DNA of 64,000 nucleotides, from contig NZ_JAEHGC010000001.1 of NCBI RefSeq assembly GCF_016107705.1, positions 310,001 through 374,000 of the forward strand, read 5' to 3'. The position numbers were made by a program, and so were the translations under genes. Below, one piece after another: positions 33,943-41,212 of the stretch; positions within the stretch are counted from its first letter, which is position 1; every line of letters starts with the position of its first letter. The notes under the pieces were generated by a model. The model did no database searches and was not told the DNA's origin. It saw only the letters and a list, made by a program, of their open reading frames with translations. This stretch comes from Neobacillus cucumis (lineage in GTDB: Bacteria > Bacillota > Bacilli > Bacillales_B > DSM-18226).

Positions 33943-35031
33943 TTATTGCCACCTCAATAATAATAACTCTGAACTAAAGCCTGGACCCAGTGCCGTACAC
34001 AGGCCATTCTCTCCTTTTTTTGTTTCCAGCTCCATAAACCTTTTCAGGACATACAAAATGGTTGCCGATGACATGTTTCCGTAATCCTTCAAAATCTCGA
34101 AGGAAATATGGGTCATGGACGGTAAAATGCCCAAAGCAGAAACATACGCATCTAAAACTTTTTTTCCGCCTGGGTGGGCAATAAAATAACCAAATTGACT
34201 TAGTTTCATTCCGAATTGTTCAAGAAAATCATTCACATTCGGCTTTAGCCAACTTTCAATTATTTTGGGGATATCACGGGAAAAAACGACAAATAATCCT
34301 TGGTTTTTTATATCCCAGCCCATTACATCCAAGGATTCCGGCATCAGAGTTGATTGAGTTGCGATGATAGCAGGCGAGGTTTTACGTGAACGAAGGTCTT
34401 CAATATTGACGTCATCCCCGCAAATGAGTGCACAAGCAATCCCGTCTGCAAATAGAGTAGTTCCGATCAGATTACTTTTTGAGAGGTCGTTTTTCTGAAA
34501 GGTTAAACTGCAAAGTTCAACAGCCAGGACAAGGACCTTTGCCTTTGGAAATGCTAAACAGTATTCATAAGCTCTAGAGAGACCGGCAGCTCCCCCTGCA
34601 CAGCCGAGCCCCCAAATGGGTATTCTCTTCGCATGCTGTGAAAATGGAAGTTGGTTCATAATTCTTGCTTCAATACTAGGAGTTGCAAAGCCAGTGGTGG
34701 AAATAAAAAAAATGGCATCAATTTCTTGATAGGGAATCGGTTTTGTCAAAAACAATTGGCTTGATAAACATTCCTTAATCGCTTGCGAACCAAATTTAAC
34801 GGCGTTTTCAATATATGCCTGATTTTTTTCTTCAAAGGTATGCTCTTCCTTAAACCAATTGATGTCTTTAACAAAATTTCTTTTTTCAATTTGTCCGTTC
34901 GAAAACGCCTTTAATAATCGTTCTATATCTTTAAACGAATCAGAAAAAAGCTTCCGGGCAAATTCTTCGGCTTGATCCTGTTTTATTTCATATGGCGGAA
35001 GTGCTTCCGCAACTGAAATTATCGTCGGCAT
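33943..35031 (-). CDS. bpsA: Type III polyketide synthase BpsA
   Basis: 362 residues from the ATG at 35031, 6 bp after GGAGGAG. The chalcone-synthase triad is visible: Cys144 in GLGCAGGAAGLSRAY, a His in YFIAHPGGKKVLDAY and an Asn in DYGNMSSATILYVL. It condenses long-chain acyl-CoA with malonyl-CoA to triketide and tetraketide pyrones, which BpsB methylates. Alternative annotations call it chalcone synthase or BcsA. It is the first gene of the bpsA-bpsB unit. Confidence 0.94.
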   Translation of the reverse strand: MPTIISVAEALPPYEIKQDQAEEFARKLFSDSFKDIERLLKAFSNGQIEKRNFVKDINWFKEEHTFEEKNQAYIENAVKFGSQAIKECLSSQLFLTKPIPYQEIDAIFFISTTGFATPSIEARIMNQLPFSQHAKRIPIWGLGCAGGAAGLSRAYEYCLAFPKAKVLVLAVELCSLTFQKNDLSKSNLIGTTLFADGIACALICGDDVNIEDLRSRKTSPAIIATQSTLMPESLDVMGWDIKNQGLFVVFSRDIPKIIESWLKPNVNDFLEQFGMKLSQFGYFIAHPGGKKVLDAYVSALGILPSMTHISFEILKDYGNMSSATILYVLKRFMELETKKGENGLCTALGPGFSSELLLLRWQ

Positions 35032-35112
35032 CTTCATCTCCTCCAATTCAATGAGGTTATTTTTACCAAATGCCGATGGATTATTCTTTTATGTACAAAC
35101 TAAATATTTTCA

Positions 35113-35142
35113 CAAAAAAAAGCTCCCCTTATGCTGGGAAGC
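35113..35142 (-). terminator. Terminator of the small zinc-ribbon gene
   Basis: Minus strand GCTTCCC, a 7-base loop and GGGGAGC are followed by TTTTTTTT. Confidence 0.88.
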
Positions 35143-35235
35143 CAATCGTTTTGAAGGTTGTTGTTGTGCAATTAAATTATAACGCGAAACGAGGCATTTG
35201 TTCATTATATAATCTTTTCCAATTAGGTATTCGAT

Positions 35236-35361
35236 TTATGGTTTATCAGGCTGTTTTTGAACATCAATCTTAATTTTATTGGTTGCCAGGGATCCGCATA
35301 TTTTACAGTATTCCTGCTTGTTATACAAAAGACGGCATAATTCACAATAATATTTCTCCAC
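35236..35361 (-). CDS. 41-residue zinc-ribbon protein
   Basis: A GTG at 35361 opens a frame starting MEKYYCELCRLLYNKQEYCK followed by ICGS and a hydrophilic tail. Two Cys-X2-Cys knuckles (CELC and CKIC) form a minimal zinc ribbon. The ribosome site is weak (GAGTGTG), but TATAAT lies 25-30 bp upstream and a strong terminator follows, supporting a real gene. Function unknown; it sits between the bps genes and the oxidase promoter. Confidence 0.65.
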   Translation of the reverse strand: MEKYYCELCRLLYNKQEYCKICGSLATNKIKIDVQKQPDKP

Positions 35362-35503
35362 TAAGGAACACACTCACTTTTTGAGATTATAAGCACTATA
35401 TTTTCATTTTATTTTCAAAATCTTAGAGTGTGACAATATTTCATTTCCGCACTTTCATACAACGATCTTACTCGTTAATCAGTTAGCTGCATCACAGGGG
35501 ACG

Positions 35504-35517
35504 TGTGAGAATTCACA
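35504..35517. promoter_or_regulatory. TGTGA-N4-TCACA inverted repeat upstream of the oxidase genes
   Basis: Perfect half-sites of the Crp/Fnr type but with a 4-bp rather than 6-bp spacer (TGTGAGAATTCACA). It may be a second, non-canonical regulator site ahead of the Fnr box at 35545, or chance. Confidence 0.35.
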
Positions 35518-35544
35518 GTTTTTTCACAATTCCACCTCCTCCAT

Positions 35545-35560
35545 TGTGACTTTCCTCACT
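35545..35560 (+). promoter_or_regulatory. Crp/Fnr-type site of the ba3 oxidase promoter
   Basis: TGTGA-CTTTCC-TCACT. If the -10 is TAACAT at 35582-35587, the centre lies 41.5 bp before the predicted start at 35594, the class II activator position. The remaining 115-base leader also holds an AATTTGT/ACAAATT inverted repeat at 35610-35629. Confidence 0.7.
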
Positions 35561-35708
35561 GTTACATCAACTTTTTAACATTAACATGTTACTTAACTAA
35601 GGAATGAACAATTTGTGAATTTACAAATTTTATCTTTTTCTTTCTAAATTGTTTTGTATTATGAAAGTGAACTTATTATTTTCCAATTATTCGAAGGGAG
35701 TGTAAGGG

Positions 35709-35858
35709 ATGGCAAAGGCGGAAGTGAAAACAAATCAAAAAACAGAAATAGAGGACAGTTCCTCACTAAAAGGTACATTAGCGTCCGTTTTCTTTTTAGG
35801 ACTCTTTATCGTAGTCACATGGGTAAGCGTCTATTATCTATTTGTAGAGAGATTTTAA
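35709..35858 (+). CDS. Cytochrome c oxidase subunit IIa (CbaD-like)
   Basis: 49 residues with a single membrane helix SVFFLGLFIVVTWVSVYYLF after a charged N-terminus. This is the small subunit IIa that accompanies ba3-type oxidases. It precedes the subunit II and I genes in the same operon. The start ATG at 35709 follows AGGGAGTGTAAGGG. Recognised by its context and shape, as it is too short for reliable similarity. Confidence 0.82.
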   Translation: MAKAEVKTNQKTEIEDSSSLKGTLASVFFLGLFIVVTWVSVYYLFVERF

Positions 35859-35881
35859 AGATATAAGGGGGGAAAAATCTT

Positions 35882-36358
35882 ATGCATATGCATAAATTTG
35901 AAAAAATTTGGCTTATCTTCGGAGTAGCAACACTGATTGTTTTCTTGTCCACGATCGGTGTAAGTGCATTCTATCTCGGAAACAAGCCGCCTAGCTGCTT
36001 AACTACCATTAACCCGGATAAAGTGGATCAAACAAAACCATTTGATAAACCAGGACTTCATAAGGTTGAAGGGAAAGAGTGGGACTACGAGCTTGTTTAT
36101 GTCGCATCCACTTTTTCTTATAACCCGACAGAAGTAAAAGTACCGCTTGGGGCAAAAGTAAGAGTAATTGCTACTACCAAAGATGTTGTCCATGGCTTTG
36201 AAGTTGCCGGAACCAATATTAATATGATGCTTGAACCTGGATATGTCAGCGAATACACAACAACATTTGACAAAGAAGGCGAATATTTGATTGTTTGTAA
36301 TGAATATTGCGGTGCCGGGCACCATTTAATGAGTTCGAAGATTGAGGTGGTAAAATAA
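35882..36358 (+). CDS. cbaB: ba3-type cytochrome c oxidase subunit II
   Basis: 158 residues. One N-terminal membrane anchor (about 9-30) is followed by a periplasm-side cupredoxin domain. The dinuclear CuA motif is complete: His in DVVHGFEV, then CNEYCGAGHHLM with both Cys, Glu, His and Met. It accepts electrons from cytochrome c and passes them to subunit I. GGGGGG stands before the ATG. Its stop TAA overlaps the subunit I ATG by 1 bp. Confidence 0.92.
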   Translation: MHMHKFEKIWLIFGVATLIVFLSTIGVSAFYLGNKPPSCLTTINPDKVDQTKPFDKPGLHKVEGKEWDYELVYVASTFSYNPTEVKVPLGAKVRVIATTKDVVHGFEVAGTNINMMLEPGYVSEYTTTFDKEGEYLIVCNEYCGAGHHLMSSKIEVVK

Positions 36359-38013
36359 TGGCTAGCGTTTCAGCAAATATAAAAGTAGACCCTAGGGATG
36401 CGAAGCTTTCAATGGCCCATTTTTATGTGGCTTTCACAGCACTTGCTCTTGGCGGACTAATGGGCCTTCTGCAGACACTTGTCCGTTCTGGAAAATTCGA
36501 GTTGCCTGCTGGGATTGGATACTACCAACTTTTAACCGTTCATGGTGTCATGATGGGCCTTGTATTAACAACCTTTTTTATCATGGGCTTTCAATATGCA
36601 GCTGTCAGCCGTACAGCTGGTACACACTCACCTGCAGCAAGACGCACCGGGTGGATTGGTTTTTGGGTAATGACCATTGGTACTGCGATGGCTGCAACAA
36701 TGGTCCTATTAAATAAAGCATCAGTACTTTATACATTTTACGCACCACTGCAAGCACATTGGATCTTCTATCTTGGGATGACTTTCGTTGTGGTCGGAAG
36801 TTGGATTGATGGTGCAGCGCAAATTATGACCTATGCAAAATGGCGGAAAAACAATCCAGGTAAACCAAGCCCGCTGTTAAGCTTTATGGCAGTCATTAAT
36901 ACAGTTATGTGGATTGTCGCTACACTGGGTGTTGCTGCGACAGTATTGTTCCAATTACTACCTTGGTCTTTAGGATTAGTTGATACGGTAGATGTTCTCG
37001 TAAGCCGTACATTATTCTGGTATTTTGGCCACCCGCTTGTTTATTTCTGGCTGCTTCCTGCTTACATGTGCTGGTATGCAATTATTCCAAAAATTATTGG
37101 CGGCAAAATTTTCTCAGATTCTTTAGCAAGGTTATCGTTTATTTTATTCCTACTCTTCTCCATTCCTGTTGGCTTTCACCACCAATTAACAGAGCCGGGA
37201 ATTGATCCAGCGTGGAAATTTATTCAAGTTGTTTTAACCTTTATGGTTGTTATTCCTTCATTAATGACCGCCTTTTCTTTATTCGCAACTTTTGAAAGAT
37301 ATGGGCGTTCTAAAGGCGCTACTGGCCTTTTCGGCTGGTTCCGGGTTCTTCCTTGGAATGATGCACGGTTCACCGTACCTTTTATCGGAATGGCTTCGTT
37401 TATTCCAGCCGGTGCGGGTGGTATTATTAATGCATCTAACCAAATGGACCAAGTAGTTCATAATACCATCTGGGTTACAGGACACTTCCATTTAACTGCG
37501 GCCACATCAGTAGTGTTAACGTTCTTTGGAATTTCTTACTGGCTTGTTCCGCACTTAACCGGCCGTAAATTAACCAAGGCCATGAACAAATTAGCGATTA
37601 TCCAAGGCTGGGTTTGGTTTATTGGAATGGTCTTTATGTCAGGTGCTATGCATATACAAGGTCTTCTTGGCGGTCCAAGACGTTCAGCGTTTTCAACCTA
37701 CAATGGTGCCAAGCAGGCAGCTGAATGGATCCCATATCAAATTGCCCAAGCTGTTGGTGGAACCATTCTTTTCTTAGGAATCATCTTAGTATTAATCATT
37801 TTCATTAATCTTGCATTCTTTGCCCCAAAAGGAGAAGAAGAATTCCCTGTTGGTGAAGCAGAAAATCTTGAAGAAAAAGCACCAATGGTATTCGAAAACT
37901 GGAAATTGTGGCTTGGAATGCTTGCAGTTCTCATTCTTTTCGCTTACACAATTCCATTTATCGATATCATACAGAACGCACCACCGGGATCGAAAGGATA
38001 TAAAACCTGGTAA
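36358..38013 (+). CDS. cbaA: ba3-type (B-family) heme-copper oxidase subunit I
   Basis: 551 residues and about 13 helices. All heme and copper ligands are seen: His62 (low-spin heme, VHGVMMG), His225 with the cross-link Tyr229 (GHPLVYFWLLPAY), His274-His275 (GFHHQLTEPG), and His376 and His378 (TGHFHLT). The His-X3-Tyr arrangement marks an oxygen reductase. In B-family nitric oxide reductases related to this group that tyrosine would be expected to be lost. It is the last gene of the operon and is terminated directly after. The Fnr-type promoter implies use at low oxygen. Confidence 0.92.
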   Translation: MASVSANIKVDPRDAKLSMAHFYVAFTALALGGLMGLLQTLVRSGKFELPAGIGYYQLLTVHGVMMGLVLTTFFIMGFQYAAVSRTAGTHSPAARRTGWIGFWVMTIGTAMAATMVLLNKASVLYTFYAPLQAHWIFYLGMTFVVVGSWIDGAAQIMTYAKWRKNNPGKPSPLLSFMAVINTVMWIVATLGVAATVLFQLLPWSLGLVDTVDVLVSRTLFWYFGHPLVYFWLLPAYMCWYAIIPKIIGGKIFSDSLARLSFILFLLFSIPVGFHHQLTEPGIDPAWKFIQVVLTFMVVIPSLMTAFSLFATFERYGRSKGATGLFGWFRVLPWNDARFTVPFIGMASFIPAGAGGIINASNQMDQVVHNTIWVTGHFHLTAATSVVLTFFGISYWLVPHLTGRKLTKAMNKLAIIQGWVWFIGMVFMSGAMHIQGLLGGPRRSAFSTYNGAKQAAEWIPYQIAQAVGGTILFLGIILVLIIFINLAFFAPKGEEEFPVGEAENLEEKAPMVFENWKLWLGMLAVLILFAYTIPFIDIIQNAPPGSKGYKTW

Positions 38014-38018
38014 GCTTT

Positions 38019-38055
38019 AAGGCTTCAATCTATGTGATTGAAGCCTTTTCATTTT
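38019..38055 (+). terminator. Terminator of the ba3 operon
   Basis: AAGGCTTCAATC, TATGT, GATTGAAGCCTT, then TTCATTTT. The last codons of the converging EamA gene lie inside the hairpin. Confidence 0.9.
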
Positions 38056-38944
38056 GCGTTTTAACGAGCGGGTTTTTTGGCAGGTTCACCAGTAATACAG
38101 ATAAAAGGATAAAGAAAGAACCAATAAATTGAATGAACGCAAAGCCTTCTTTATAAAGAAAAACGCCTAATAAGGTTGCCACAACCGGCTCTACAGTTGC
38201 AATAATGGATGCTTTGCTGCTATCTATTTTTTCCAACCCTTTTGTATACAATAAATACGCCACCACGGTAGGAAATAATCCTAACCCTAGTCCATAAAAA
38301 ATAACCTCTCCACTGAAAAGAATGCTTCCCTTATTCCAAAGGCCCGTAACCGGAACTAGCGCAATAGACGCGACAATAAAGGTATATAGAGTAACAGTGA
38401 ACGGTGTATATTTATTTAACGCAAATTTTCCAAATATGGTGTATAAAGCATAGCCGAAACCTGCGCCCAGTCCTGTTAGTAATCCTGCCGCACTAATAGA
38501 TGTTGTTTCATTAAGGTTACTTCCTGCAACCAATACACACCCCAAAATCGTCCCTGCTACTGAAACAAGTTTAGCAGCATTCAGTTTTTCCTTAAGAATT
38601 AACCAGGAAAGAACCGTGACAAATGCCGGGGCTGTATACAATAAGATAACCGCCAGAGAAAGATTCATTTGTTGAATAGATGAAAAATAACACCAATTAA
38701 AGAGCACGATACTGCAGACACCTGTCCCTACAAATAACCAAGCGTCCTTCCATTTAATTTTCATTTGCGCGGGATATTTTACTAAACCAGTGATTCCTAA
38801 CAAAACCGCTGCAGTTACAACCCTGATTGTCACAATTTCCATTGAAGTAAAACCGAAGGCATCTAATCCTCTTACAAAAATAGCAATAATTCCCCAAAGT
38901 GCCGCACTGATCGCTACTAATAAAATCGGAAGGATTTTCTTCAT
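38030..38944 (-). CDS. DMT-superfamily EamA-type transporter (second)
   Basis: 304 residues with ten helices in two EamA repeats. The start is ILPILLVAISAALWGIIAIF and the second repeat contains KASIIATVEPVVATLLGVFL. Likely an exporter of amino acids or drugs; substrate unknown. Its ATG overlaps the stop of the upstream ypwA by 4 bp (ATGA), so expression is coupled to that carboxypeptidase. That would fit the export of peptide breakdown products, an inference. Confidence 0.88.
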   Translation of the reverse strand: MKKILPILLVAISAALWGIIAIFVRGLDAFGFTSMEIVTIRVVTAAVLLGITGLVKYPAQMKIKWKDAWLFVGTGVCSIVLFNWCYFSSIQQMNLSLAVILLYTAPAFVTVLSWLILKEKLNAAKLVSVAGTILGCVLVAGSNLNETTSISAAGLLTGLGAGFGYALYTIFGKFALNKYTPFTVTLYTFIVASIALVPVTGLWNKGSILFSGEVIFYGLGLGLFPTVVAYLLYTKGLEKIDSSKASIIATVEPVVATLLGVFLYKEGFAFIQFIGSFFILLSVLLVNLPKNPLVKTQNEKASIT

Positions 38945-40449
38945 GATAACTGATACACTTCTCCGTATTTTTGATAGAGATAATCAATTAAATAGGATGG
39001 ATTAAGGCCTTCACCGGTCACATCTTTCAGGATTTCAAGCGGCTTCTTCAATTTACCATATTGATGAATATTCTTTGTCAGCCACTCTTGTACAGGCAAT
39101 AACTCTCCTTTTTCAAGAAGTTGATCGAAGGTTGGAAGGTCTTCGAGCATTTTATTTTTAAATTGTGCAGCATACATATACCCTAATGCATAGGAAGGAA
39201 AATAGCCAAAACTTCCCCCAGCCCAATGAACATCTTGCAGGACTCCCTCTGCATCATTTTCCGGCCTGATTCCTAAAAACTCTTCATATAAATCGTTCCA
39301 TACTGTTGGCAAGTCACTAACCTTTATTTCATCATTAAATAATTTTTTTTCTATTTCATAGCGGATAATGATATGTAACGGGTAGGTCAATTCATCCGCC
39401 TCGATTCGAATAAAGGAAGGTTTGGATTCATTAATAGCACGATAGAAATCCTCAATTGAGACATCATCAAACTGACCATCAGCATATTTCTTTAACAGCT
39501 CGTATTGATACTTCCAGAATGGTAAACTTCTTCCGACGATATTTTCATAAAAAAGAGATTGTGATTCGTGAATTCCCATTGAAGTACCTGAACATAAAGA
39601 TGTTCCAATTAACTTTTTGGAAATATTTTGTTCATATAATGCATGACCGCCTTCATGAATCGTTCCGAAAACAGCGGTACGGAAATCGAATTCATCATAC
39701 CTGGTTGTCACACGTACATCACCGGGATTTAATCCTATTGCAAATGGATGGATGGTTTCATCTAATCTCCCTGCCTCAAAGTTGTAGCCCATTTTTTTTA
39801 AAACCTCTAAACTAAACAGACGCTGGTTTTCTTTATTAAAATGGTTAAAGAGAAAATCTGTTTGCGGCTTATTTGAGGTTTCCGATACTTGTTTGACCAA
39901 TGGGATAATTTTACTGCGAAGCTCGCCAAATACCCTGTCTAACACTTCCACAGTAACCCCAGGCTCATATAAATCTAACAGTTGATCATAGACCTTCTGT
40001 TTTGTTCCCCAATACCCTACAAACTTCTTTGTCATTGAGACGATCTTTTCCAAGTAAGGGCTAAACATGGCGAAATCAGCATTTTCCCTCGCTTCTTCCC
40101 AAACACTTTCTGCCTTTGATTGAAGAATGACATACTCTTTATATTCTTCTGCAGGAATTTTCTTATTTCGCTCATATTCTTTTTTGCATTCCTCGAGAAT
40201 TTTTTTGGTTGAGTCGGATATTTTGATCCTCGATAAATTTGCTATATACGCAGCCATTTCCTCCGATATTGACATTTTAAACACTTCTGAGGAAAGCATC
40301 CCAATCACTTCTGACCTTTGCTCTACAGCCTGCTTCGGAGCTCCCGTACGCAAATCCCAATAAATTAAGCCAAGAGCCTCATTATAAGCAGCTATTTTTT
40401 TCACATATTCTAAAAATTCTTTTTCCAGTCTCGCTGTCTGAACGCTCAT
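38941..40449 (-). CDS. ypwA: M32 family metallocarboxypeptidase YpwA
   Basis: 502 residues, almost all helical. The zinc motif HEGGH is at 265-269 in GTIHEGGHALYEQN, and the family stretches DVRVTTRYDEFDFR and HESQSLFYEN are present. It removes C-terminal residues from peptides in the cytosol. It starts at ATG 40449 after GAGGGGGG and is followed by the overlapping EamA transporter gene. It is in the ypwA position of the B. subtilis order. Confidence 0.95.
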   Translation of the reverse strand: MSVQTARLEKEFLEYVKKIAAYNEALGLIYWDLRTGAPKQAVEQRSEVIGMLSSEVFKMSISEEMAAYIANLSRIKISDSTKKILEECKKEYERNKKIPAEEYKEYVILQSKAESVWEEARENADFAMFSPYLEKIVSMTKKFVGYWGTKQKVYDQLLDLYEPGVTVEVLDRVFGELRSKIIPLVKQVSETSNKPQTDFLFNHFNKENQRLFSLEVLKKMGYNFEAGRLDETIHPFAIGLNPGDVRVTTRYDEFDFRTAVFGTIHEGGHALYEQNISKKLIGTSLCSGTSMGIHESQSLFYENIVGRSLPFWKYQYELLKKYADGQFDDVSIEDFYRAINESKPSFIRIEADELTYPLHIIIRYEIEKKLFNDEIKVSDLPTVWNDLYEEFLGIRPENDAEGVLQDVHWAGGSFGYFPSYALGYMYAAQFKNKMLEDLPTFDQLLEKGELLPVQEWLTKNIHQYGKLKKPLEILKDVTGEGLNPSYLIDYLYQKYGEVYQLS

Positions 40450-40525
40450 TTAGAACCCCCCTCTTAACAATGAATAAATTTTATCATATTTTTCTGAAAA
40501 AAAGTTTTTTTGCCCTTTCAAAATG

Positions 40526-40560
40526 GGAAAAAAAAACAACAGAAATAAAATTCTGTTGTA
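40526..40560 (-). terminator. Terminator of the first DUF2249 gene
   Basis: Minus strand ACAACAGA, loop, TCTGTTGT, then TTTTTTTT. Confidence 0.88.
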
Positions 40561-40669
40561 AAATAAATCTATAGGGAGTTAGAGATGTTTCATGGAAAAT
40601 AAATATTAGTCAAGTAAAATGTTTAAAGAGGGTATGCTTTATGGGGCTGAACCCCCTTGGCACAAAAAA

Positions 40670-40906
40670 TTATTTTTTACCGATCGCGACTCTCCAAGTA
40701 TCGGGACCTTCTTCAAGGTATTCCCAAGTAAATTGGTCGGTTCTCTCCATCATAAATTGATATTGAAGCGGTCTTGGGTCATGGTCATTCACAATTTGCA
40801 TAAATTCTCCTGATTTTAATTCATCAAATCCATTTAAAATCGTTGGATGTTTTTCACGTGGTGGATAATCAGGAACATGGATGACTTTAGCAAAAGTTTG
40901 CATCAT
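40670..40906 (-). CDS. DUF2249 protein A
   Basis: 78 residues from the ATG pair at 40906, after AGGAGTG. The family pattern is complete: HPTILNGFDELKSGE, VNDHDPRPLQYQF and WEYLEEGPDTWRVAI. DUF2249 proteins are small, soluble and often linked to denitrification or hemerythrin genes. The biochemical role is unknown. It has its own promoter with a perfect TATAAT and an Fnr-type site at -41.5, and a terminator. Two more DUF2249 genes follow the Crp/Fnr gene at 44558 and 44820. A longer frame from 40981 would cross the promoter and is rejected. Confidence 0.88.
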   Translation of the reverse strand: MMQTFAKVIHVPDYPPREKHPTILNGFDELKSGEFMQIVNDHDPRPLQYQFMMERTDQFTWEYLEEGPDTWRVAIGKK

Positions 40907-40939
40907 TTTCACTCCTATTAATTTGTTAACTTCTCTTTT

Positions 40940-40982
40940 ATTATAAGAAATATTTTTTAACAACCTAGTGAGAGGTATCACA
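40940..40982 (-). promoter_or_regulatory. Crp/Fnr-type promoter of DUF2249 protein A
   Basis: Minus strand TGTGA-TACCTC-TCACT (40967-40982) and TATAAT (40940-40945). The site centre is 41.5 bp before the predicted start at 40933. The same palindrome could also serve the divergent zinc-ribbon gene at 41035. Confidence 0.82.
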
Positions 40983-41034
40983 CCCTAAACATGATATTTT
41001 ACAAAATAAAAAAATTTATTAGGAGGAACTTAGA

Positions 41035-41187
41035 ATGAGGGAATTAGTTGGAACTTGTAAGTGCTGTAATAAGGAAATCTATTGCTTAGATGGTTTTTTT
41101 AACGGAATCCATACAAAAGATAAAGAGATTTATTGTTATGACTGCTATGAATCGGAAGTAAAAAAAGAAAAAGATCCGCAAGACTAA
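41035..41187 (+). CDS. 50-residue zinc-ribbon protein
   Basis: ATG at 41035 follows AGGAGG by 8 bp. The first residues read MRELVGTCKCCNKEIYCLDG, and CYDCYE follows later. The CKCC/C/CYDC pattern suggests one or two zinc sites. It lies head-to-head with DUF2249 protein A and converges on norB. Probably part of the nitric-oxide-linked set by position only; no family is recognised. Confidence 0.75.
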   Translation: MRELVGTCKCCNKEIYCLDGFFNGIHTKDKEIYCYDCYESEVKKEKDPQD

Positions 41188-41212
41188 GCTTTGCGAACCT
41201 TTCTCTTCCTTA

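Noticed and set aside
36358..38013. CuA-type nitric oxide reductase
   Set aside because: The catalytic His-X3-Tyr pair of oxygen reductases is intact (His225, Tyr229).
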